A stretch of 10,952 bases of DNA, taken from Rhodospirillaceae bacterium CCH5-H10. Its GTDB lineage: Bacteria; Pseudomonadota; Alphaproteobacteria; Reyranellales; Reyranellaceae. Location of the stretch: positions 1-10,952 of the forward strand of contig LSKJ01000864.1 of NCBI GenBank assembly GCA_001557035.1, in the 5' to 3' direction. Each line of letters opens with the position of its first letter. Position 1 is the stretch's first letter. The notes beneath the pieces were generated by a model. That model was not told where the DNA came from, did not search any database, and saw only the letters and a program-made list of their open reading frames with translations. Positions 5,696 through 10,952 of the stretch are shown piece by piece. The position numbers and the translations under genes are program-made.

Positions 5696-6751
5696 ATGAC
5701 CAACTATCTCGAAGTCAGAAATCTCTCCAAGCGGTTCGGTGACTTCTCGGCCCTCGGCGACGTCTCGCTCGACGTCGTCGAGGGCGAGTTCGTCTGCTTC
5801 CTCGGCCCGTCGGGTTGCGGAAAGACCACGCTTCTGCGGGCGATCGCCGGCCTCGATCCGCAGACGTCCGGCACGATCCACCAGAAGGGCCGGGACGTGT
5901 CGGCGCTGCCGCCGGCACAACGGGATTTTGGCATCGTCTTCCAGTCCTACGCGCTGTTTCCCAACCTGAGCGTCGCCGACAATGTCGGATACGGGCTGGT
6001 GAGCCGGCGTCAGGCCCGCGGCGCGATCGGCAAGCGCGTGGCCGAACTGCTGGCATTGGTCGGATTGCCCGATGCCGGTCCCAAATATCCCGCCCAGCTT
6101 TCCGGCGGCCAGCAGCAGCGCGTGGCGCTGGCGACCTCGCCCGGCCTTCTGCTGCTCGACGAGCCGCTGTCGGCGCTGGATGCGCGCGTCCGTTTGCGCC
6201 TGCGCCACGAGATCAAGGCGCTGCAGCGGACGCTCGGCGTCACGACCATCATGGTGACCCACGATCAGGAAGAGGCGCTGACCATGGCCGACCGCATCGT
6301 GGTCATGAACCAAGGCGCCATCGAGCAGGTCGGCACGCCGCAGGAGATCTACCGCCGTCCGGCAACCGCCTTCGTGGCCGACTTCGTGGGCTCGATGAAC
6401 TTCCTGGCGGGGACCCTGATGGCTGCGGACAAGGTGCGGGTGGCCGGCATCGACTTCACATGTCCCGCCCAGGATGGGCTCGCACCCGGCCAGAAGGTCA
6501 GCCTCTGCATCCGGCCCGAGGATGTGCGCGTGCGCGACCTGCCGGCCGACATCGTCAACCGCGTGCCGGTCGAGGTGGCGGAGCTGGATTTCGTCGGCGC
6601 CTTCTGTCGGGCGACCCTGAAGGCGCGGGCCGCGGACGACGTCGCGGTGATGGCCGACTTCTCGAGCAACCTGATCCGCGACCTCGGCGTGGACATCGGC
6701 ACGAAGCTCGACATCGCCCTGCCGCCGGACCGGCTCAGGGTCTTCGCTTGA
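5696..6751 (+). CDS. phnT2: ABC transporter ATP-binding protein (PhnT2/AepV-like) with a 4-residue gap before Walker B
   Basis: A 351-residue cytoplasmic ATPase of the spermidine/iron/2-aminoethylphosphonate importer class: ABC domain followed by a TOBE-type regulatory domain (about 240-351, with IRPEDVRV). Visible are Walker A GPSGCGKTT (37-45), the Q-loop FQSYALFPN, signature LSGGQ (135-139), Walker B LLLLDEP (D155), the SALD D-loop and the H-loop TH (H189). Oddity: between LSGGQ and DEP there are 15 residues, against about 19 in the family; the usual ARALA element after RVAL is shortened, as if four codons were deleted near 6125-6133. ATG 5681 is in frame but lies inside the palindromic repeat, so ATG 5696 (MTNYLEV...) is preferred; neither has a strong SD. 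The stop overlaps the permease TTG start (TTGA), so the two are probably translationally coupled. Confidence 0.88.
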   Translation: MTNYLEVRNLSKRFGDFSALGDVSLDVVEGEFVCFLGPSGCGKTTLLRAIAGLDPQTSGTIHQKGRDVSALPPAQRDFGIVFQSYALFPNLSVADNVGYGLVSRRQARGAIGKRVAELLALVGLPDAGPKYPAQLSGGQQQRVALATSPGLLLLDEPLSALDARVRLRLRHEIKALQRTLGVTTIMVTHDQEEALTMADRIVVMNQGAIEQVGTPQEIYRRPATAFVADFVGSMNFLAGTLMAADKVRVAGIDFTCPAQDGLAPGQKVSLCIRPEDVRVRDLPADIVNRVPVEVAELDFVGAFCRATLKARAADDVAVMADFSSNLIRDLGVDIGTKLDIALPPDRLRVFA

Positions 6752-8436
6752 GCCTGGTCGTTCCCCGACTGAAGGTCGGCCTGTCGCGCGACGACCTGAT
6801 GATGCGCGCCGGTGTCGTGCTGCTGGCCGCGGTGCTGCTGGTCATGCTCGGCCTGCCGCTCTGGGCGCTGCTTGCCAAGGGCTTCGAGGATCGCGACGGC
6901 AAGTTCGTCGGGCTGGCCAACTACGTCTCCTATTTCTCGACGCCGGCACTGTTCCAGTCGGCGCTGAACAGCCTGCAGGTCGCGTCGATCACCACCCTGA
7001 TCGTCGTGCCACTGGCGTTCCTGTACGCCTATGCGCTGACGCGGACCGTGCTGCCGATGCGCTGGCTGTTCCAGGGCATCTCGCTGATCCCGATCTTCGC
7101 GCCGTCGCTGCTGCCGGGCCTGGCGCTGATCTACCTGTTCGGCACCCAGGGCTTCTTCAAGGCGTTGCTGGGCGGCGGCTCGATCTACGGCATCGACGGC
7201 ATCGTGATCGCGCAGGTCTTCTACTGTTTTCCGCATGCGACGCTGATCCTGACGACGGCGCTGGCGACCGCCGACGCGCGCCTCTACGAGGCGGCGGACG
7301 TGCTGGGCGCGTCCAAGCGGCGTGTCTTCTTCACCGTGACCCTGCCGGGCGCCAAGTACGGCCTGATCAGCGCCGCCCTGGTCGTGTTCACGCTGGTCAT
7401 GACCGACTTCGGCATCGCCAAAGTGATCGGCGGCAACTTCAACGTGCTCGCCACCGACGTCTACAAGAAGGTGATCGGGCAGCAGGACTTCTCGATGGGC
7501 GCGGTGGTCGGCATGGTGCTGCTGGCACCGGCGGCGCTCGCCTTCCTGGTCGACCGGCTGGTGCAGAGGAAGCAGGTGGCGCTGCTGACCGCGCGCGCCG
7601 TGCCGCTGGTGCCGCGGCCGAAGTTCGCGCGCGATCTCTTCTTTACGCTGTTCTGCCTGCTGGTCTCGGCGGCCATCCTGGCCATCCTCGGCATGGCCAT
7701 CTGGGGCTCGCTGATCAAGTACTGGCCGTACAATCTCGGCCTCACGCTGGACAATTACGACTTCGCCAAGTTCGACGCCAACGGCTGGGATTCCTACTGG
7801 AACTCGGTGCGCATGGCGCTGGGCGCGGCGGTGTTCGGCACGGTGCTGATGTTCACCGGCGCCTGGCTGAACGAGAAGACGCGCGGCTTCGGGGCGATGC
7901 GCGGCATCGTGCAGTTCCTGGCCTTCCTGCCGATGGCGGTGCCCGGCCTCGTGCTGGGCCTGGGCTACATCTTCTTCTTCAACGCGCCCAACAACCCGCT
8001 CAACTTCCTCTACGCCACCATGGGTATCCTGGTGCTGAACACGGTGGCGCACTTCTACACGGTGGGCCATCTCACCGCGGCGACGGCGCTGAAGCAGATC
8101 GACCCCGAGTTCGAATCGGTGTCGGCGTCGCTCAAGGTGCCGATCTGGCGGACCTTCATGCGCGTCACGGCACCGATCTGCCTGCCGGCCATCCTCGACA
8201 TCGCCATCTACCTGTTCGTCAACGCCATGACGACGGTCTCGTCGGTGATCTTCCTCTACGCGCCCGACACCAAGCTCGCCTCGGTGGCGGCCGTGAACAT
8301 CGAGGAGGCGGGTACGACCGCGGCGGCGGCGGCGCTCTGCGTCGTAATCGTGCTGACTTCGGCCGCGGTGAAGGCGCTCCACCTGATCGCCGACCGCTTC
8401 CTCTTCGCCCGCCTGCAGGTCTGGCGGCGCCGCTGA
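6748..8436 (+). CDS. phnU2: Fused two-domain ABC transporter permease (PhnU2/AepW-like)
   Basis: An inner-membrane protein of 562 residues with two complete binding-protein-dependent permease domains in one chain, so a single polypeptide can form the full channel. Both halves have about six hydrophobic segments. The first EAA loop starts near residue 181 (EAADVLGASKRRVFFTVTLP, followed by G); the second starts near residue 454 (EFESVSASLKVPIWRTFMRV). These loops dock to the ATPase. A fused permease is characteristic of the PhnU2/AepW and iron-type (FbpB-like) families. The frame is open far upstream, but TTG 6748, overlapping the ATPase stop codon and preceded by CAGGG at 6736-6740, gives the expected N-terminus; ATG 6799 is an alternative that would still keep the first membrane segment. 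It is third in the operon, 20 bp before the prpF-like gene. Confidence 0.88.
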   Translation: MSLVVPRLKVGLSRDDLMMRAGVVLLAAVLLVMLGLPLWALLAKGFEDRDGKFVGLANYVSYFSTPALFQSALNSLQVASITTLIVVPLAFLYAYALTRTVLPMRWLFQGISLIPIFAPSLLPGLALIYLFGTQGFFKALLGGGSIYGIDGIVIAQVFYCFPHATLILTTALATADARLYEAADVLGASKRRVFFTVTLPGAKYGLISAALVVFTLVMTDFGIAKVIGGNFNVLATDVYKKVIGQQDFSMGAVVGMVLLAPAALAFLVDRLVQRKQVALLTARAVPLVPRPKFARDLFFTLFCLLVSAAILAILGMAIWGSLIKYWPYNLGLTLDNYDFAKFDANGWDSYWNSVRMALGAAVFGTVLMFTGAWLNEKTRGFGAMRGIVQFLAFLPMAVPGLVLGLGYIFFFNAPNNPLNFLYATMGILVLNTVAHFYTVGHLTAATALKQIDPEFESVSASLKVPIWRTFMRVTAPICLPAILDIAIYLFVNAMTTVSSVIFLYAPDTKLASVAAVNIEEAGTTAAAAALCVVIVLTSAAVKALHLIADRFLFARLQVWRRR

Positions 8437-8438
8437 TT

Positions 8439-8457
8439 TCGCGCGAACATCGCGCGA
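8439..8457. repeat. Tandem self-complementary octamer TCGCGCGA in the prpF leader
   Basis: TCGCGCGA occurs at 8439-8446 and again at 8450-8457, separated by ACA. Each octamer is its own reverse complement and together they can form an 8-bp hairpin with a 3-nt loop. It fills the whole 20-bp space between permease stop and PrpF start and includes the A of the start codon, where a Shine-Dalgarno site would be expected but is not seen. Chance in GC-rich DNA cannot be excluded. Confidence 0.45.
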
Positions 8458-9626
8458 TGAAGCAGCTTCGCATTCCCGCCGTCTATATGCGCGGCGGCAC
8501 CAGCAAGGGCGTGTTCTTCCAGGCCCACGACCTTCCGTCCGATCCGGCGGTGCGCGACCGGCTGCTGCTGCGGGTGATCGGCAGCCCCGACCGCTACGGC
8601 AAGCACACCGACGGGATGGGCGGGGCGACGTCGAGTACCAGCAAGGTCGTGATCCTGTCGAAGTCCGACCGCGACGGCTGCGACGTCGATTATCGCTTCG
8701 GCCAGGTGGCGATCGACGCGCCGGTGATCGACTGGTCGGGTAACTGCGGCAACCTCAGCGCCGCCGTCGGGGCCTGTGCCTTGGGCATGGGCCTGGTCGA
8801 GGGGCCGGCCGACGGCATCGCGACGGTGCGGATCTGGCAGGCAAACATCGAGAAGGTGATCGTGAACCACGTGCCCATGCAGGGCGGCGAGGTTCTGGAG
8901 TTGGGGGACTTCGAACTCGACGGCGTTGCTTTTCCGGCGGCCGAGGTGAAGGTCGAGTTCCTCGATCCCGCCGCCGATGAAGAAGGCGACGACGGCGCGG
9001 CCGGTGGCGCCATGTTTCCGACCGGCAACCGTATCGACGTGCTGGACGTGCCGGGTGTCGGCCGCCTGGAGGCGACGCTGATCAACGCCGGCAATCCGAC
9101 GATCTTCGTCGATGCCGCGAGTCTTGGCCTCGAGGGCACGGAGCTGCAGGGCGATATCAACGGCGACAGGGAATTGCTGAAGCGAGTGGAGGCCGTGCGC
9201 GCGCTCGGCGCCGTCGCGATGGGCCTGGTCGCCACCCCGCAGGAAGCAACGGAGAAGCGGCCGCACACGCCCAAGCTCGCCTTCGTGGCGAAGCCGGCCG
9301 CCTACAAGGCTTCGGACGGCAAGCCCGTCGCCGCCGATGCCATCGACCTGCTGGCCCGCATCTTCTCGATGGGCGTCCTGCACCACGCGATGACGGGCAC
9401 CGGCGCGGTCGCCATCGCCGCCGCTGCCGCGATCCCGGGCACGATCGTAAGCCGCGTCGCGCCCGTCGGCACCGACGGCCGCGTCCGATTCGGCCATCCC
9501 TCCGGTACCCTCAACGTCGGCGCCGAGGCCCGCGAGGAAGCCGGTCAATGGACCGTAGCCAAGGTGATGATGAGCCGCTCCGCCCGCCGCCTGATGGAAG
9601 GCTGGGTGAGGGTGCCGGGCGAGTGA
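8457..9626 (+). CDS. PrpF-family protein (aconitate/methylaconitate isomerase-type, DapF fold)
   Basis: A 389-residue protein of the PrpF family. PrpF isomerises 2-methylaconitate in the 2-methylcitrate cycle; relatives include 4-oxalomesaconate tautomerase and other proton-shifting isomerases with a two-domain diaminopimelate epimerase fold. The N-terminus IPAVYMRGGTSKGVFF (6-21), HTDGMGGATSSTSKV with K63, and SGNCGNLSAAVGACA with C97 are family hallmarks. K63 and C97 correspond to the Lys and Cys important in PrpF. The second half keeps NAGNPTIFVDA, MGVLHHAMTGTGAVA and RFGHPSGTL. It is not adjacent to prpB, prpC or acnD, so a role in propionate catabolism is not indicated. As the last gene of the transporter cluster it may act on the imported compound or a product. 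Start ATG 8457 follows a GC-rich palindrome and lacks a clear SD. Confidence 0.88.
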   Translation: MKQLRIPAVYMRGGTSKGVFFQAHDLPSDPAVRDRLLLRVIGSPDRYGKHTDGMGGATSSTSKVVILSKSDRDGCDVDYRFGQVAIDAPVIDWSGNCGNLSAAVGACALGMGLVEGPADGIATVRIWQANIEKVIVNHVPMQGGEVLELGDFELDGVAFPAAEVKVEFLDPAADEEGDDGAAGGAMFPTGNRIDVLDVPGVGRLEATLINAGNPTIFVDAASLGLEGTELQGDINGDRELLKRVEAVRALGAVAMGLVATPQEATEKRPHTPKLAFVAKPAAYKASDGKPVAADAIDLLARIFSMGVLHHAMTGTGAVAIAAAAAIPGTIVSRVAPVGTDGRVRFGHPSGTLNVGAEAREEAGQWTVAKVMMSRSARRLMEGWVRVPGE

Positions 9627-9639
9627 GAGAAGCGTAGCC

Positions 9640-9855
9640 TCAGGCGGCCTTGTCGATCCGCAGGCGCACTTGAATATCAGCCCGTTCGGCGAGGTCGACC
9701 AACGCGTCCAGGCTGAATCTGGCGATCCGCCCGCGCAGAAGGTCGTTGAGTCGGGGTTGCGTTATCTGGAGGCGTCGAGCCGCCTCTGCCTGAGTAAGCT
9801 TCCATGTCGCAATCTGCTGCCGCAAGACGATCAGGATATCCGATCGCATGGTCAT
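9640..9855 (-). CDS. Small XRE-type helix-turn-helix protein (HigA-like, HTH_37 type)
   Basis: A 71-residue DNA-binding protein. The helix-turn-helix is at about 21-41 (TQAEAARRLQITQPRLNDLLR), followed by GRIARFSLDALVDLAERADIQVRLRI, the typical C-terminal half of the HTH_37/HigA-like group. Such proteins are usually 85-110 residues long and act as the antitoxin of a HigB/Gp49-type toxin encoded just upstream. Here the N-terminal extension is short, and the DNA upstream encodes no recognisable toxin but instead carries a palindromic repeat-like stretch. It may be an orphan or a trimmed antitoxin. ATG 9855 is used; no other start codon exists in the frame back to the in-frame stop. It converges on the prpF-like gene with 13 bp between stops. 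Confidence 0.72.
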   Translation of the reverse strand: MTMRSDILIVLRQQIATWKLTQAEAARRLQITQPRLNDLLRGRIARFSLDALVDLAERADIQVRLRIDKAA

Positions 9856-9967
9856 GCTGGCGGCCGTCTGGAGGGTGGGCCGCAGGCGCCGTGCTCGCGC
9901 CCATGCTTCGAGACGCGCGCCTGCGGCGCGCTCATGAGGTAGGTTTTGGCTTTATCTGCTTCGGACT
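9856..9967. repeat. Intergenic stretch with palindromic repeat-like core
   Basis: GCCGCAGGCGC at 9879-9889 is a perfect reverse complement of GCGCCTGCGGC at 9917-9927, with a 27-nt loop between. The nearby words GCTCGCGCCCATGCTTCGAGACGC and GCGCGCTCATGAGG resemble the dispersed repeats rich in TTCGAGACGCGCGC and CTCATGAGG that occur widely between alphaproteobacterial genes. This is a different family from the GTCATCC elements in the window. It directly precedes the XRE start codon. There is no T tract, so it is not called a terminator, and no convincing gene is seen in it. Confidence 0.5.
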
Positions 9968-10156
9968 CTAACTCTCGTTGCGCCAGAATCCCAAAAGGAA
10001 GCGGCGGCCCTTGCCGGCACTTGAGCCGAACTGATCGTTGACCTCGGACAGCGTCGCGCCATGCCGTGCCATCCATCGGATGATGACAAGCTTTCCTAGC
10101 CATCCGATCGCGATGAAGCTGCCAAAGTAGAGGATGGCGGTATAAAGCGCTCTCAT
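9968..10156 (-). CDS. Small hypothetical membrane protein
   Basis: A 62-residue reading frame with one clear hydrophobic segment near the N-terminus (ALYTAILYFGSFIAIGWLGKLVII, residues 3-26) followed by a basic, soluble tail (RWMARHGATLSEVNDQFG, then GKGRRFLLGFWRNES). I do not recognise a family. A single N-terminal membrane anchor with the positively charged tail inside the cell is the simplest reading. ATG 10156 is preferred. A TTG at 10183 would add nine residues but lies on top of the start codon of the divergent oxidoreductase. A possible promoter CTGACT (10192-10187) and TATACT (10169-10164), 17 bp apart on the minus strand, would give an almost leaderless mRNA from ATG 10156. No good SD is seen, so the gene is moderately supported. 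Confidence 0.5.
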   Translation of the reverse strand: MRALYTAILYFGSFIAIGWLGKLVIIRWMARHGATLSEVNDQFGSSAGKGRRFLLGFWRNES

Positions 10157-10182
10157 GGAAACGAGTATAGGCCAAGCAGGCA

Positions 10183-10952
10183 ATGAAGTCAGATGTCGTG
10201 GTAATCGGGGGCGGGGCGATGGGGTCGTCAGTTGCCTACCACCTGAAATCCGATCCGGCCTTTACCGGGACCGTTACCGTGGTCGAGCGCGATCCGGCCT
10301 ACACACGGGCGTCGTCGGCGCTGTCGGCGAGTTCGATCCGGCAGCAGTTTTCGACACCGCTCAACATTCATTTGTCGCGGTTCGGCATCGGCTTCCTGCG
10401 GCGCTCGCATGAGCTGCTGGGTGTCGATCTGGGGCTGAAGGAGCCGGGCTATCTCTTCCTTGCCAGCCCGGCGGGTGAGGCGGTGTTGCGGGCCAATCAT
10501 GCGGTGCAGAGGGCCGAAGAGTGCTCGGTCGAGCTGCTCGATGTCGCGGCGCTGAAGGCGCGCTTTCCCTGGATCGCGACGGATGATCTGGCGCTCGCCT
10601 CGCACGGAATAGCGAACGAAGGCTGGTTCGACGGGCCGTCGCTGATGCAGGGCTTCCGGCGCACGGCGCGCGATCTCGGGGCGACGTACATTGCCGACGA
10701 GGTCGTGTCGTTCGATGCGGGCGGGGTCGATCTGAAGGAAGGCGGGCGTCTGGAGGCAAGCACCGTCGTGCTGGCGGCGGGGCCGTGGTCGGGCGAGGTG
10801 GCGGGACGGGCCGGCATTGCGCTGCCGGTGGAGCCACGGCGGCGCTCCGTGTTCGTGTTCGACGTGCGCGAGGCGCCGGGAGTCACGCCGCTCACCATCG
10901 ATCCGTCGGGAACGTGGTTCCGGCCGGAGGGGCGGTTCTACATCGGCGGCAC
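10183..10952 (+). CDS. FAD-dependent oxidoreductase, DAO family (3' truncated by window edge)
   Basis: The frame opens with ATG 10183 and runs off the right end, giving 256 residues of a protein usually 370-400 long. The N-terminus DVVVIGGGAMGSSVAYHL is a clear FAD-binding Rossmann motif (GGGAMG at residues 9-14), followed by VTVVERDP with the ribose-binding Glu. The later segments ASSALSASSIRQQFS, STVVLAAGPWSGEVA and LPVEPRRRSVFVFDV match amino-acid-oxidase-type flavoenzymes, especially the FOXRED1-like and sarcosine/dimethylglycine dehydrogenase-like group. It would oxidise a C-N bond of an amino acid or N-methyl compound; the substrate is not evident. The start is supported by the Rossmann strand beginning at residue 4; the SD is poor (AGCAGG only two bases upstream). 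It is divergent from the small membrane protein gene. Codon use is somewhat richer in GGG and GCG than in the transporter genes. Confidence 0.9.
   Translation, partial: MKSDVVVIGGGAMGSSVAYHLKSDPAFTGTVTVVERDPAYTRASSALSASSIRQQFSTPLNIHLSRFGIGFLRRSHELLGVDLGLKEPGYLFLASPAGEAVLRANHAVQRAEECSVELLDVAALKARFPWIATDDLALASHGIANEGWFDGPSLMQGFRRTARDLGATYIADEVVSFDAGGVDLKEGGRLEASTVVLAAGPWSGEVAGRAGIALPVEPRRRSVFVFDVREAPGVTPLTIDPSGTWFRPEGRFYIGG

Noticed and set aside
6349..8382. A 677-residue open frame on the minus strand opposite the ATPase and permease genes
   Set aside because: Composition is extreme (mostly R, H, Q, E, D, A, V) with no domain; it is the antisense shadow of two well-supported membrane transport genes.
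8256..9548. A 430-residue open frame on the minus strand opposite the prpF-like gene
   Set aside because: Low-complexity, charged and without motifs, while the plus strand holds a complete PrpF-family protein.
9852..10175. A 107-residue minus-strand frame upstream of the XRE gene as a possible toxin
   Set aside because: It overlaps the small membrane protein in another frame, crosses the repeat-like stretch, and has no HigB/RelE/Gp49 features.
1..10952. CRISPR array, tRNA/rRNA genes, insertion sequences or prophage genes
   Set aside because: No regularly spaced repeats, no recognisable RNA gene, and no transposase, integrase or phage structural gene was seen on either strand.

Overview
The window is GC-rich DNA with dense, mostly operon-like gene packing. 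Its gene families (an AepXVW/PhnS2T2U2-type importer, an EthA-like monooxygenase, a FOXRED1-like oxidase) and its dispersed palindromic repeats of the GTCATCC...GGATGAC type suggest an alphaproteobacterium of the Rhodospirillales/Reyranella/Bradyrhizobium kind. That placement is an inference from gene style; there is no rRNA or other marker gene to confirm it.

Layout. (1) 1-1791, plus strand: the 3' end of a RidA-family gene, then a complete EthA-like flavin Baeyer-Villiger monooxygenase. (2) 1801-1869: a palindromic intergenic repeat between convergent genes. (3) 1876-3504: a 2-keto-4-pentenoate hydratase-type gene (minus) and a PEP mutase/isocitrate lyase-superfamily gene (plus), divergent with only 33 bp between their start codons. 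(4) 3501-4479: a SnoaL-like gene (minus), tail to tail with the lyase gene and sharing a CTAG, and divergent from a MarR regulator (plus); an AT-rich intergenic region with direct repeats lies between them. (5) 4574-9626, plus: a four-gene transport cluster made of a periplasmic binding protein, an ATPase, a fused two-domain permease and a PrpF-type isomerase. (6) 9640-10156, minus: a small HigA-like XRE protein with no visible toxin partner and a small membrane protein, separated by a repeat-like palindromic stretch. (7) 10183 to the end, plus: a 3'-truncated FAD-dependent DAO-family oxidoreductase.

How the genes may work together. The cluster at 4574-8436 is the kind of importer annotated as a 2-aminoethylphosphonate transporter (PhnS2-PhnT2-PhnU2, equivalent to AepX-AepV-AepW). 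No phosphonate-degrading gene (phnW, phnX, phnY, phnA) is visible here. Instead the cluster ends in a PrpF-family isomerase, which usually acts on unsaturated tri/dicarboxylates, so the substrate should be considered open. MarR, 94 bp upstream, is a plausible regulator of the SnoaL gene and perhaps of the transporter.

The most notable anomaly is in the ATPase. The stretch between its LSGGQ signature and Walker B is four residues shorter than in normal members, as if an in-frame 12-bp deletion had occurred across a GCGCTGGCG repeat. A near-perfect 50-bp palindrome sits between the binding-protein and ATPase genes and reaches almost to the ATPase start codon.
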